NCBI GenBank assembly: GCA_947589675.1
Contig: CANQCI010000009.1
Coordinates: 1-47,287 of the forward strand
Direction of reading: 5' to 3'
Length of the DNA stretch: 47,287 nt
Source: an uncultured Bacilli bacterium
GTDB lineage: Bacteria > Bacillota_I > Bacilli_A > RF39 > UBA660
This document shows positions 8,960 through 17,324 of the stretch, one piece after another. The translations under genes and the position numbers were made by a program. The notes beneath the pieces are model-generated. The model saw only the letters and a program-made list of their open reading frames with translations. It did not search any database and was not told the origin of the DNA. The first letter of the stretch is position 1, and each line of letters starts with the position of its first letter.

Positions 8960-9061
8960 ATTTTTTATTTCTCCTTTGGTATTTTGTATAGTTAATTAAA
9001 TTACAATCATCAAAGCAATAATAGTAATAATCACTATCTATACAAACCACCTCCTTGAAAT

Positions 9062-9279
9062 AAAAAACGAGCAAAAATCCCTCAAAGGACGAATTGCTCG
9101 TGGTACCACCTTTATTCGTAATAATAGTTTATTACCTCTTATTGATAACGGTATTTTCACCGATTAAAATCATCATCTGTAATTCATTACTTTAATTTTA
9201 CTTGTTTCCACCACCCACAAGCTCTCTACTAAAACGTTTTAAAATAATTACTTCGAATGAATCGCTTTTTAATTAACTG
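9062..9279 (-). promoter_or_regulatory. T-box leader controlling tyrS
   Basis: On the minus strand the leader has a long Stem I (AGAGAGCTTGTGGG near 9227-9214) and a specifier loop with GAATTACAG, giving UAC (Tyr) at 9179-9181. It also has the T-box antiterminator sequence AAGGTGGTACCACG (9113 to 9099). A competing terminator pairs CGAGCAA (9100-9094) with TTGCTCG, followed by TTTTTT (to 9062). Uncharged tRNA-Tyr would stabilise the antiterminator. The specifier agrees with the downstream gene. Confidence 0.93.
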
Positions 9280-9284
9280 AGTTG

Positions 9285-9313
9285 ATTATACTATATTTTA
9301 TGCCCAAAAGCAA
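9285..9313 (-). promoter_or_regulatory. Promoter of the tyrS T-box transcript
   Basis: On the minus strand, TTGCTT (9313-9308), 17 bases, then TATAAT (9290-9285). Transcription would start near 9279, just ahead of Stem I. Confidence 0.7.
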
Positions 9314-9368
9314 ATTTAGCCCCATTCTTAAAAGTATACATGATATACTTTAAAAAAGGAAAATTAAT

Positions 9369-10442
9369 ATGAAAAAATATAAGACAGGACTATATATAGG
9401 AAAATTTTTTCCGTTCCAAGCTGGACATTTTCAAACTCTAAAAACAATTGCCAATTTATGTGAAAAAGTATTTTTGGTATTTTACTATGATGAAAAAACC
9501 GAAGATATTTTGAGAAAAGAATTAGATTACAACATTACGGAAAGATTAGAAGATACACAAAAAATCTTAAAAAACCAAAATATAGAAGTAGTTCAATTCA
9601 CTCCCTTAAATAAGTGGCTATTTCCAAAAGATTATGTGAAAATTAAAAAAGCTTTGTTGAAACAATTAAGAGTTGATTGCATTGATTTGCAAATCATTGG
9701 TGCCGATGAAGAAGCAAAATATAAGGACTATATATATGCCAATACTTATGTAACAGGGACTAATATTTATGAAAAGGGAATTGCCATTCATGCAACATTA
9801 GTTAGGCAAAAATATGAAAAATATAAATATTTACTTCATCCAATTATTAGAAAAAGATTAGATAATAAGTTACATATGCCAAAATATATATGCATTGTGG
9901 GTAAAAGTGGAAGTGGAAAAAGTTCCATTGCTCAATATTTTAAAAATAATTTAGAAAAAAGTATTCATATCGATATTGATAAAGTAGTTCATCAATCTCT
10001 TTTAGATAGCGATATAAAAGATAAGATTATAAATTTAATTAACAAAGATATATATGACACTAATGGTAATATTGATAGAAAAAAATTGGGGAATATAGTT
10101 TTTAATAATTTAGAACTAAAGAATAAAATTTATAATATAACTTGGGAATATATAGATAGTTATATTAAAAAAATGACAAAGCAGGAATATGAATATATAA
10201 TTTTAGATTGGTATAATATTAATACTAAAATATATTGGGATATAGCCACCATAAAAATATTAGCATATAGAGATTATGAATCAAGAAAAAAAGAAGTAAT
10301 AAAAAGAGATAATATTACCCCAGAATATTTTGATTTAAGAGAAAAAAATAGTAATAACTACACTAACCTTGTATATGATTATAAAATTAATTTTAAGGAT
10401 ATAAATAAGTTAAATATTATATTAGATATCCTAAAAGACTGA
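9369..10442 (+). CDS. NadR-like nucleotidyltransferase fused to a dephospho-CoA-kinase-like domain
   Basis: The 357-residue protein has two parts. Residues 1-165 form an adenylyltransferase-type domain with GKFFPFQAGH (11-20, the HxGH-type nucleotide site) and a later ATLVRQ (142-147) like the ISxTxxR motif. Residues 170-357 are a P-loop kinase: GKSGSGKS (178-185), then HIDIDKVVHQ (200-209) and NIDRKKLGNIVF (234-245). That last motif is typical of dephospho-CoA kinase (CoaE). NadR pairs the first domain with a ribosylnicotinamide kinase, and eukaryotic COASY pairs PPAT with DPCK. The N-terminus here looks NadR/NMNAT-like and the C-terminus CoaE-like, so NAD or CoA synthesis are both possible. 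AAAAGGA precedes the ATG. Confidence 0.75.
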   Translation: MKKYKTGLYIGKFFPFQAGHFQTLKTIANLCEKVFLVFYYDEKTEDILRKELDYNITERLEDTQKILKNQNIEVVQFTPLNKWLFPKDYVKIKKALLKQLRVDCIDLQIIGADEEAKYKDYIYANTYVTGTNIYEKGIAIHATLVRQKYEKYKYLLHPIIRKRLDNKLHMPKYICIVGKSGSGKSSIAQYFKNNLEKSIHIDIDKVVHQSLLDSDIKDKIINLINKDIYDTNGNIDRKKLGNIVFNNLELKNKIYNITWEYIDSYIKKMTKQEYEYIILDWYNINTKIYWDIATIKILAYRDYESRKKEVIKRDNITPEYFDLREKNSNNYTNLVYDYKINFKDINKLNIILDILKD

Positions 10443-10448
10443 TTTAAA

Positions 10449-10559
10449 ACTAATCCAGTCGGAGCGTTATATGAAAGATTAGGTTTTGTTAAAAGTGGCG
10501 AAACCCAGTTTCATTATCAAATGATTAGACAAAAACAAACTATTAAAAAATATAGGTAA
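10449..10559 (+). pseudogene. GNAT acetyltransferase C-terminal fragment
   Basis: Directly after the stop of the preceding gene, 36 codons read TNPVGALYERLGFVKSGE and then FHYQMIR, ending in TAA. NPxxxxLYExxGF is the hallmark C-terminal motif of GNAT N-acetyltransferases. No start or N-terminal part is present, so this is a relic rather than a gene. Confidence 0.75.
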
Positions 10560-10619
10560 ACTAATAGTCGATACAATTTTAAATGAACCTATAGTATAAT
10601 GAAGCTGAGGCGAGAAATT

Positions 10620-11633
10620 ATGGATAATAATAAAATTGGAAAATATATTGCAGACCTTAGAAAGAAAAAAAACTTAACTCAACAACAACTGGGAGATAAG
10701 TTATTTGTAACTGATAAAGCGGTTAGTAAATGGGAACGAGGATTAAGTTTACCCGATATTACTATTTTAGAAAAATTAGCTGATGTATTAGATACCGATG
10801 TTTGTAGTATTTTACAAGTTGAAAAAAAGAATAATATTGATATTGAAAAAATTATTCAGAAAGAACGAATAAAAATTAAAAAACAAATGATAAAAAAAGT
10901 AATAATATGTATTTCGCCAATTATTTTAATAAGTATTATAACTTTATATAAATTAATACCTTTTGGGTATGATATAAATCATTTTCGTTATGATTTTAAT
11001 GTTAATAAATTAATAAATCTTGGTGTTCCCAAATTCTCTTTTTTAATGAAAAATAACGAAAATAGTTATTCATATAAAAACTTACGAGGAAAAAGTGTTT
11101 TAATTAGTGAAATAAAAAGTTATGTTAATACTTTAGAACATATTTCTTGCAATAATACGACTTATTTTTATGATTCTGATGCTAATATTACCATCGTGGA
11201 TTATTCGGTTAAAGGAAATATCTTTTATAACACTATTTCTTATAGTATTAGAAATGGTAATTATTGCAATATTCAGCAAGCCGAAGAGTATAATAAAAAA
11301 TTAGGAAAAATTGATGCTTATTTTATTTTGTATTCTGAGGAATCGAAGATAATCGTAAATTTCTTACCTAGTTTAAAAACTAATAGTCAAAATGAATGGC
11401 TAGCTACTTTAGACATCTATTATAAAGATGGGGATAACCGCCAAGTAATTGAAAAATCAAGTGGAACATTTGAAATTATCAATGATGAATTAATTTACTA
11501 TCGAACAAAAATTAGTGAACATAAAACTAATATTGTAATTCCCACTGTATCTAATTTTGTTATAAAAAATCAAAAGTTAATATTAAAAGAAAACTATTTA
11601 AAAGATTATGAAAAAAGTATTATTTTAAAATAA
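10620..11633 (+). CDS. Membrane-anchored XRE-family transcriptional regulator
   Basis: The protein (337 aa from the chosen start) has an N-terminal helix-turn-helix of the Xre/Cro type (about 4-60). It contains KKKNLTQQQLGDKLFVTD and KAVSKWERG. A basic linker, one transmembrane helix (about 90-112) and a C-terminal domain of about 220 residues follow; the latter is probably extracytoplasmic and I do not recognise it. Start 10620 is preferred to an upstream in-frame ATG at 10599 because a TATAAT -10 box at 10595-10600 covers the latter, and GAGGCGAG sits properly before the former. It is followed at once by a membrane protein with Asp-box repeats, so the two are probably an operon sensing an external or envelope signal. 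Confidence 0.82.
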   Translation: MDNNKIGKYIADLRKKKNLTQQQLGDKLFVTDKAVSKWERGLSLPDITILEKLADVLDTDVCSILQVEKKNNIDIEKIIQKERIKIKKQMIKKVIICISPIILISIITLYKLIPFGYDINHFRYDFNVNKLINLGVPKFSFLMKNNENSYSYKNLRGKSVLISEIKSYVNTLEHISCNNTTYFYDSDANITIVDYSVKGNIFYNTISYSIRNGNYCNIQQAEEYNKKLGKIDAYFILYSEESKIIVNFLPSLKTNSQNEWLATLDIYYKDGDNRQVIEKSSGTFEIINDELIYYRTKISEHKTNIVIPTVSNFVIKNQKLILKENYLKDYEKSIILK

Positions 11634-11643
11634 GGTGATAAAA

Positions 11644-12750
11644 TTGAAAAAGATATTTAAACAAATTAAAAACCATATATTTATTTCTGATTTAATTTTT
11701 ATTGGTATTAACATATTTCTTAATTTTATTCTATATTTATTTAATATAAGATTTAGATTATGGGTTATTATTTTTATAATTTTAATATCGATACTGGGGC
11801 TTGTCATTGGTATATTGCAATTAATATATTTATCTAAAAATAAAAAACTAACAATCCTATTTTCATTATTAGGTATAATACCTTTATTAATACTCATTTT
11901 TATTTTCATGCCCATCATAAGTTTTGTTGCTCTTTTTAGTTATAAACCAGAACATGTTACTACATTAGAAAATAACAAGTATGTGGCAGTTGTTTCTTCT
12001 TTTCTACATGTCAATGTTGATTATTATGATTATTATGGTTTTCTTTTAATGGGGACAAAAGTAAAAATACATGGTTACTTTGGCAAAGGTGGATATGATC
12101 CCTTTAACAGTCCTAATCTTCCTAGTAGAATAGAATATACGTATTATAATGATAAGGGAAAAGTAAAAGAAAAAATTATTAGAGATAAAGATGGGAATAT
12201 AATTGATGATCAGAATTATGAGGATAATACAGATAAATCAACTACTAATAATAATGATTATTTATTACCAGAAGATGAAAAAGTTCTATATGAAAAGAAA
12301 TTTGGGCAAACTATCTTAAGATTTGGTAAAACAGATGATGTCTTAGGACAAAATATGTTAGTTAATGTTTTAAGAAGTAAAGATAATGGTAAAAATTTTT
12401 ATTATGTATCTGATGAGGTCATAAAAGTCAGTGATGAAGCTAAATTTATTTTTCTAAATGAGTTATTAGGATTTGCCATTAATAATGGGAAAATCTATTT
12501 AGACAATAGAACTACGGGTATGTATGTTACCACTGATAGTGGGAAAACTTTTGCCTCAGCAGTTTTTAATTATCAAAATGATAATGTCGAATATATAAGT
12601 ATTAAGAATTTACCTTATTATGAAGATAATAATTTAAAAATTAAATGTTCGGTTTATCAAATAAATACTAAGAAAGATCAATACGAGGATAAAGAGTTAA
12701 TATTTATTAGCGATGATAATGGGCTAACATGGAATTTAGACAATAATTAA
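11644..12750 (+). CDS. Membrane protein with Asp-box (BNR-like) repeats
   Basis: About 368 residues. Three or four transmembrane helices occupy the first 100 residues or so, followed by a large extracytoplasmic region. Near the C-terminus three Asp-box-like motifs appear: SKDNGKNF, TTDSGKTF and SDDNGLTW (S-x-D-x-G-x-[TN]-[FW]). They are typical of beta-propeller proteins such as sialidases, though three boxes are too few for a full propeller. The TTG start at 11644 is chosen because AAGGTG sits six bases upstream; a GTG at 11635 has no site. It lies ten bases after the XRE regulator and is probably cotranscribed. Function unknown; a sialidase activity is not supported. Confidence 0.75.
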   Translation: MKKIFKQIKNHIFISDLIFIGINIFLNFILYLFNIRFRLWVIIFIILISILGLVIGILQLIYLSKNKKLTILFSLLGIIPLLILIFIFMPIISFVALFSYKPEHVTTLENNKYVAVVSSFLHVNVDYYDYYGFLLMGTKVKIHGYFGKGGYDPFNSPNLPSRIEYTYYNDKGKVKEKIIRDKDGNIIDDQNYEDNTDKSTTNNNDYLLPEDEKVLYEKKFGQTILRFGKTDDVLGQNMLVNVLRSKDNGKNFYYVSDEVIKVSDEAKFIFLNELLGFAINNGKIYLDNRTTGMYVTTDSGKTFASAVFNYQNDNVEYISIKNLPYYEDNNLKIKCSVYQINTKKDQYEDKELIFISDDNGLTWNLDNN

Positions 12751-12814
12751 TTAGCAAATCATATTTATTATGCAATTTACAATTACTATGAATTTTTTAC
12801 AAACAGAAAAAACA

Positions 12815-12843
12815 ATACTAAAATTTAGTATCGTCTTTTTTTT
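12815..12843. terminator. Bidirectional terminator between convergent genes
   Basis: ATACTAAA (12815-12822) pairs with TTTAGTAT (12825-12832), followed by CGTC and eight T on the plus strand. On the minus strand TTGTTTTTTC follows. It serves the Asp-box gene and the DUF2207 gene. Confidence 0.75.
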
Positions 12844-12854
12844 AGGGACTGATA

Positions 12855-15167
12855 TTACCAAGAGCCACCACCGCCCCCGCCGGAGCCACCTCCTGAGGAA
12901 CCACCACCAGAGCTTCCCGAACTACTAGAACTTGATGTCATAGTACTTTGAGCAGATTCCATTGTAGAATCAATAAATTTATTAAAATCATTTATATTAA
13001 ATGTCCTACTTGAACTAACAAACCAGTTAGGAGTTTGGATAGTAATGGTTTCAAATTGTTTTATCCATATATCAGATACACCTAAAGCATATGTATATGG
13101 AAGTATATTATAAAAATACTCAGGATTTTGATTAACTAAAGCTTCCAATTGTCCTTTTTCGGCTGTTTCTAAAAAATTTTTAAACCCTTTAATCTTCCCT
13201 AATATTTCATTACCATACTTAGTCCTTTTAGGTATTAAAGCCCTAAAAATAATTAACACGATAATACTAATTACAGAAACAATACTAGGAATAATAAATG
13301 ATGAACCCATACTTCCGATATATTGTATTAATATAGGAATTATAATTAAACCTATAAATATTGCCCCAACTACTATTCCCGAAATATTATCTTCTTTATT
13401 TATTGCCGATATAATCATAAATAAACCAACCACAGGAAAAGCTAAAATTACAATCAACGCATTGATTAAGTCAAAACCCAAATTACCATCCAAAAGTATC
13501 GGCCATAATATTAATATAAAGATAGTAATTATCATAGCCATAAATAATATTTTAATCTTACTATTATTTAGTTCAAAAATTTGTGGTTTTAATTTTTCAA
13601 TAATCCCCTGTCTTATATCAATTATAGTTGAATAAAAATTATCATATAAATCAGCTCCAGTTACTGAGGTTTTTATTTCGCCCTCTTCAACTGATAATTG
13701 CAAAGCTTGGTAAAAGCCAATTAGACTTCCGTTTTGGTTTCTTTCATTCATAATTTCTTTAGCTTTATCTAAATTGGCATATTTTTTACCTTTAAATAAT
13801 CCGTTAAAAAATTGTTTCTCCCATTCATTAGAACCATCATATTCTTTTAATTTTGTAATTTTAAAATCCTTTTCTTTAGAAAGTAAACCAGTTACTCTTT
13901 CCCCATTTTCTTCAATTTTTAAATATCCTTTATCAGCCAAGTATATTAAGAGAGATACAATTTCTTTGGAAGTAACATCACCTTTATATAAGTAAGCTAT
14001 TTCTGCAGGATTATATCCATTAGGTGGATAAAATTCTACTGTTTCAATTACTTTATCATCACGTCCAAACTTATACCATATTACAAAGCCAATTATCATA
14101 AAAATCAAAGGTATAACAATTAAAATTATTGCATAAATATCAATGTTAGAACTTGCTCCGACAAAATATCCCTCCGGTAAAACTAATCTGACAGTTAAAG
14201 CTTCCCCCTCAGCTAAAGACTTTAGTAATTTTCCCTTTATTATATTACCATCTACTTCATAATCAATATTAGAACTATCAGTAGCCCCAAATTTTCCACT
14301 GGAAAAACCAAGTTTTGTAGCATCAAATTCTTTAGGCATTGTTATCGTAAATGTAACACTATTTATATGAGTATCCCATTCGGTTCCAATTAAATTAAAA
14401 TATAATTCATCTTTATCTTTTAAAGGATCTTTTCCAATATTATATTTATAACCTATATTATATGTATGACTTCCGGTTATTGTTTTATTGGCATCCCCTA
14501 TTTGCAATATTTTATAACCATCTTGATTATAATCCTTATATTTCTCATTAATAACAATATCACTTATCTTAGCTCTATTACTAGATTTAGTCCCATTTAA
14601 CCTTGTAATAGTATTTCTTCTTGGTATTTTTCGATATATACCATGTTTAGATACATTAAAATAAGCCGTTATTTTTTCGGTAATATTAAACGTATTATTT
14701 TCATTTACTATCATATTTATATCATAATCACTAATATAATAATCACCTGAGGTATCATTTACTAAGTCTTGATTAGAACTTGGACTAGAAGTAATATTTA
14801 ATTTAAAATACCTAATTTTATTTTTATCTATATTACTAAAAAACTCAGAAAAGGTTACTCCGTCAGTAGCCGAAGTAATATTATATTTACCACTACTACC
14901 AAGTAAGTTGTAATTTATATCATAATAATATATTGTTAATTCATATTCATTAGATGGATTATCATCTTTATCTATTTCAACATCAAAATATTGTAAATCA
15001 CTTGGATTTTCAAAATGAGCATCCCTGATTGTTATCTCCTCAAGAGAAATATCAACTTCATCATCAATACTGATATAATCTGTTTCTTTAGTTAAAGCCT
15101 TAATTACTAAAGGAAAAAGTAGAAAACTTAATATTAAAATTAATAACATTCTTTTTACTTGTTTCAT
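12855..15167 (-). CDS. DUF2207-family membrane protein with Gly/Ser-rich tail
   Basis: About 770 residues from the ATG at 15167, chosen because GGTGG precedes it and the product then begins with a clean signal peptide (MKQVKRMLLILIL). The order is: a signal sequence, an external domain of about 310 residues, and a transmembrane helix (about 345-365). A cytoplasmic winged-helix-like segment, two further membrane pairs and a cytoplasmic tail follow. The tail ends in Ser- and Gly-rich repeats finishing GGGGGSW. The external part holds the DUF2207 signature NITEKITAYFNVSKHGIYRKI. This layout is characteristic of the uncharacterised DUF2207 family. The gene stands alone between convergent and divergent neighbours. 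Function unknown. Confidence 0.88.
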   Translation of the reverse strand: MKQVKRMLLILILSFLLFPLVIKALTKETDYISIDDEVDISLEEITIRDAHFENPSDLQYFDVEIDKDDNPSNEYELTIYYYDINYNLLGSSGKYNITSATDGVTFSEFFSNIDKNKIRYFKLNITSSPSSNQDLVNDTSGDYYISDYDINMIVNENNTFNITEKITAYFNVSKHGIYRKIPRRNTITRLNGTKSSNRAKISDIVINEKYKDYNQDGYKILQIGDANKTITGSHTYNIGYKYNIGKDPLKDKDELYFNLIGTEWDTHINSVTFTITMPKEFDATKLGFSSGKFGATDSSNIDYEVDGNIIKGKLLKSLAEGEALTVRLVLPEGYFVGASSNIDIYAIILIVIPLIFMIIGFVIWYKFGRDDKVIETVEFYPPNGYNPAEIAYLYKGDVTSKEIVSLLIYLADKGYLKIEENGERVTGLLSKEKDFKITKLKEYDGSNEWEKQFFNGLFKGKKYANLDKAKEIMNERNQNGSLIGFYQALQLSVEEGEIKTSVTGADLYDNFYSTIIDIRQGIIEKLKPQIFELNNSKIKILFMAMIITIFILILWPILLDGNLGFDLINALIVILAFPVVGLFMIISAINKEDNISGIVVGAIFIGLIIIPILIQYIGSMGSSFIIPSIVSVISIIVLIIFRALIPKRTKYGNEILGKIKGFKNFLETAEKGQLEALVNQNPEYFYNILPYTYALGVSDIWIKQFETITIQTPNWFVSSSRTFNINDFNKFIDSTMESAQSTMTSSSSSSGSSGGGSSGGGSGGGGGGSW

Positions 15168-15354
15168 TTTTCCACCATATCCCAATCTTTTTTAATCTTT
15201 ATATATACTTCAAAACACATAATTTCACCTATTCTATTATGACATAATTTTATCATATTTTCTTTTTATTTGATAAAGAAATTTCTTTTATAAAACTTGA
15301 CGATAATTTTATTTTATGATTTTATATAGTTATAAATATAAAGGATGTTTTATA

Positions 15355-15963
15355 ATGAATTTAACTTTAATGGTAATTATAGTAATATTTTTAACAGTTT
15401 ATAATAATACTTTTTATATAAACGAAGGGATAAATAAAAATAAATTTAAAGAAATAAAAAGAGAAAACAAAAATATAAAAATAAATAAAATAACAAGAAT
15501 AATATTTATTATCTTAACTAGTATACTAGCTATTTTTATAGGCGTAGCAATATTGTTAGGTTTATTACTTTTAGGAATGTTTTTTATTACATTAGGTGGG
15601 GCAGCATATGTTGATGCGGGAGGAGATTCGTCTTTTTACTTAAATCTAGCAGCTACAACTAAGTTCTTCTTTAAGTCTTCCCTTATTATATTTGTAATTT
15701 GGATATATTTTTTAATTATAAAAATATTTATAAAGCAAATAACTTTATGGCAAAGACTTAAAGAAAAGGAACAATTAACTAAACATATAACCAATAATGA
15801 TAAAGTGACAACTAGAAAAAGAATAGTAGTTGCTTTTATTTTAACAGTTATTATTTTGGTCTCAATTATAGCTATATTAATTCATTTGGGAATTGTCACC
15901 ATTACTTTTGAAAATATTAAATTTTTCTTCACAATTTTACTTAATTCTGCTATTAATATTTAA
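15355..15963 (+). CDS. Hypothetical membrane protein
   Basis: About 202 residues from the ATG at 15355, preferred over an upstream in-frame ATG because AAGGATG precedes it. Four predicted membrane helices lie at about 3-20, 48-82 (with a glycine-rich turn), 100-125 and 155-178; the segments between them are rich in Lys. No family recognised. It lies 11 bp before a small zinc-ribbon protein and probably shares its transcript. Confidence 0.65.
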   Translation: MNLTLMVIIVIFLTVYNNTFYINEGINKNKFKEIKRENKNIKINKITRIIFIILTSILAIFIGVAILLGLLLLGMFFITLGGAAYVDAGGDSSFYLNLAATTKFFFKSSLIIFVIWIYFLIIKIFIKQITLWQRLKEKEQLTKHITNNDKVTTRKRIVVAFILTVIILVSIIAILIHLGIVTITFENIKFFFTILLNSAINI

Positions 15964-15974
15964 GGGAGGATAAC

Positions 15975-16226
15975 ATGAAGCAAGAAGATATTATAAATGC
16001 TCATAAATTTAGTTCTAATCATAAACAAGAATTATTGCAAGATAAAAAATGTGGTTGTTTTTATTGCTTAAAAATTTTTAATCCCCAAGAAATAAAAGAA
16101 TGGATTGCTGACAATTCAGGAACAGCAATTTGTCCTTACTGTGGAATTGATTCCATAATTGGTGAAAGCTCAGGTTACCCAATTACATTGGAATTTTTAG
16201 AAGCAATGAATAATTATTGGTTTTAA
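15975..16226 (+). CDS. Small zinc-ribbon-like cytoplasmic protein
   Basis: The 83-residue protein has two cysteine pairs, CGCFYC (with CxxC spacing) and CPYC, in the pattern of a zinc ribbon. They are separated by NPQEIKEWIADNSGTAI. The sequence type (FYCLKIF, then CPYCGIDSIIG) is one I have seen in uncharacterised bacterial proteins of about 80-100 residues. No membrane segment. GGGAGG precedes the ATG. Role unknown. Confidence 0.72.
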   Translation: MKQEDIINAHKFSSNHKQELLQDKKCGCFYCLKIFNPQEIKEWIADNSGTAICPYCGIDSIIGESSGYPITLEFLEAMNNYWF

Positions 16227-16228
16227 AA

Positions 16229-16257
16229 AAATAATCGCTTTTAAAAGTGATTATTTT
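16229..16257. terminator. Bidirectional terminator between convergent genes
   Basis: AATAATCGCTTTT pairs with AAAAGTGATTATT with one G-U, with A/T runs on both sides. It overlaps the 3' end of the ADP-ribosylglycohydrolase gene. Confidence 0.65.
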
Positions 16258-17317
16258 CATCTATCAAAACATATTTATTAGCCCATTTTTCACTTCGCAC
16301 AATTTCATCATTAAGAGGTGTCGCTAAGTCATTAGCTATTTCCATGATTACATCTTTTAATTCTAAATGAGCAATATAGTAATGAGGAATACTATCCATA
16401 CCTAAATAGGCACCCATGATATTACCAGTAATAGCACCAGTTGAATCACTATCCCCAGCATGATTAACCGCACAAATTATAGCTTCTTTAAAACTATCCT
16501 TATGTTTTAGGCATGAATACAAGGCAATAGCTAAAGTTTCCTCAGCTACCCAACCCTCACCTAATTTTTGAATAGCTTCTAAATCAGAAATATTGGTTTC
16601 GGCTAAAATAACAGCTTTATTAATTAAATTGCAAAAATATTGATTATTTTCTTGATCAAAATCAGTCCAATTTTCTTGATATTGTTTTAAAGCCAAGTCT
16701 ATTGCTTCTTCTAATTCGCAGTTTTCTTGAGCTAGATAATATATAATCGTTGCCAAAACATAGGAAGGAATTATTCCTAACGGATGTCCATGAGTTAAAG
16801 CACTGGATAAGGCGGCGGTTTTGCCAACTTCAATTGGATCATTTAAATATAAACCAATCGGAGCAACTCGCATAACCGCTCCACAGCCTTTACTCTTATT
16901 AATAGGCTTTTCGATAGTTCCCACTTTCTTACCAGCTAAAGCACTTAAACAAGTTGTTCCTGGGGCTCGACGCTCATTTAAACCCCGAACATTTTTAAGC
17001 CAGCAAATTGAAGTATGTTCATCCCGATTAGGCCATTGAGTATCATACCAGTCTTTGTAACCTAAATATAAAGCATCAACATAAGAGGGAGCAATCCCCT
17101 TAAGATACCCACGAGTTTCTCGCCAAATAAGAGCATTAGCTGTGAATAATGTCATTTGGGTATCATCAGAAATTAAACCTTCATTATCTGGATATCTTGT
17201 ATATTCATGTTCTAATATATCACGATTAAATTCAATTGGATATCCTAAAGCATCACCAATGGCACCCCCGATAAGACAAGCACAAATTTTATCTTTTTTT
17301 ATATCTACTTTTTTCAT
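16241..17317 (-). CDS. ADP-ribosylglycohydrolase (DraG/ARH family)
   Basis: The 358-residue protein matches the ADP-ribosylglycohydrolase fold. N-terminal GGAIGDALGYPIEF is followed by SDDTQMTLFTANAL, a metal-binding pair of Asp. KGCGAVMRVAPIGL comes next, and near residue 290 HAGDSDSTGAITGN supplies the second metal-binding cluster. The enzyme removes ADP-ribose from modified amino acids or nucleic acids using two Mg ions; the target is not known here. It starts seven bases after the murE stop with no evident ribosome site, so translational coupling to murE is likely. Confidence 0.92.
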   Translation of the reverse strand: MKKVDIKKDKICACLIGGAIGDALGYPIEFNRDILEHEYTRYPDNEGLISDDTQMTLFTANALIWRETRGYLKGIAPSYVDALYLGYKDWYDTQWPNRDEHTSICWLKNVRGLNERRAPGTTCLSALAGKKVGTIEKPINKSKGCGAVMRVAPIGLYLNDPIEVGKTAALSSALTHGHPLGIIPSYVLATIIYYLAQENCELEEAIDLALKQYQENWTDFDQENNQYFCNLINKAVILAETNISDLEAIQKLGEGWVAEETLAIALYSCLKHKDSFKEAIICAVNHAGDSDSTGAITGNIMGAYLGMDSIPHYYIAHLELKDVIMEIANDLATPLNDEIVRSEKWANKYVLIDENNHF

Positions 17318-17324
17318 AACTTAT

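Noticed and set aside
11635-12750. Calling the Asp-box protein a sialidase
   Set aside because: Only three Asp-box-like motifs are present, with no RIP/FRIP motif or arginine triad; the motif alone does not show the activity.
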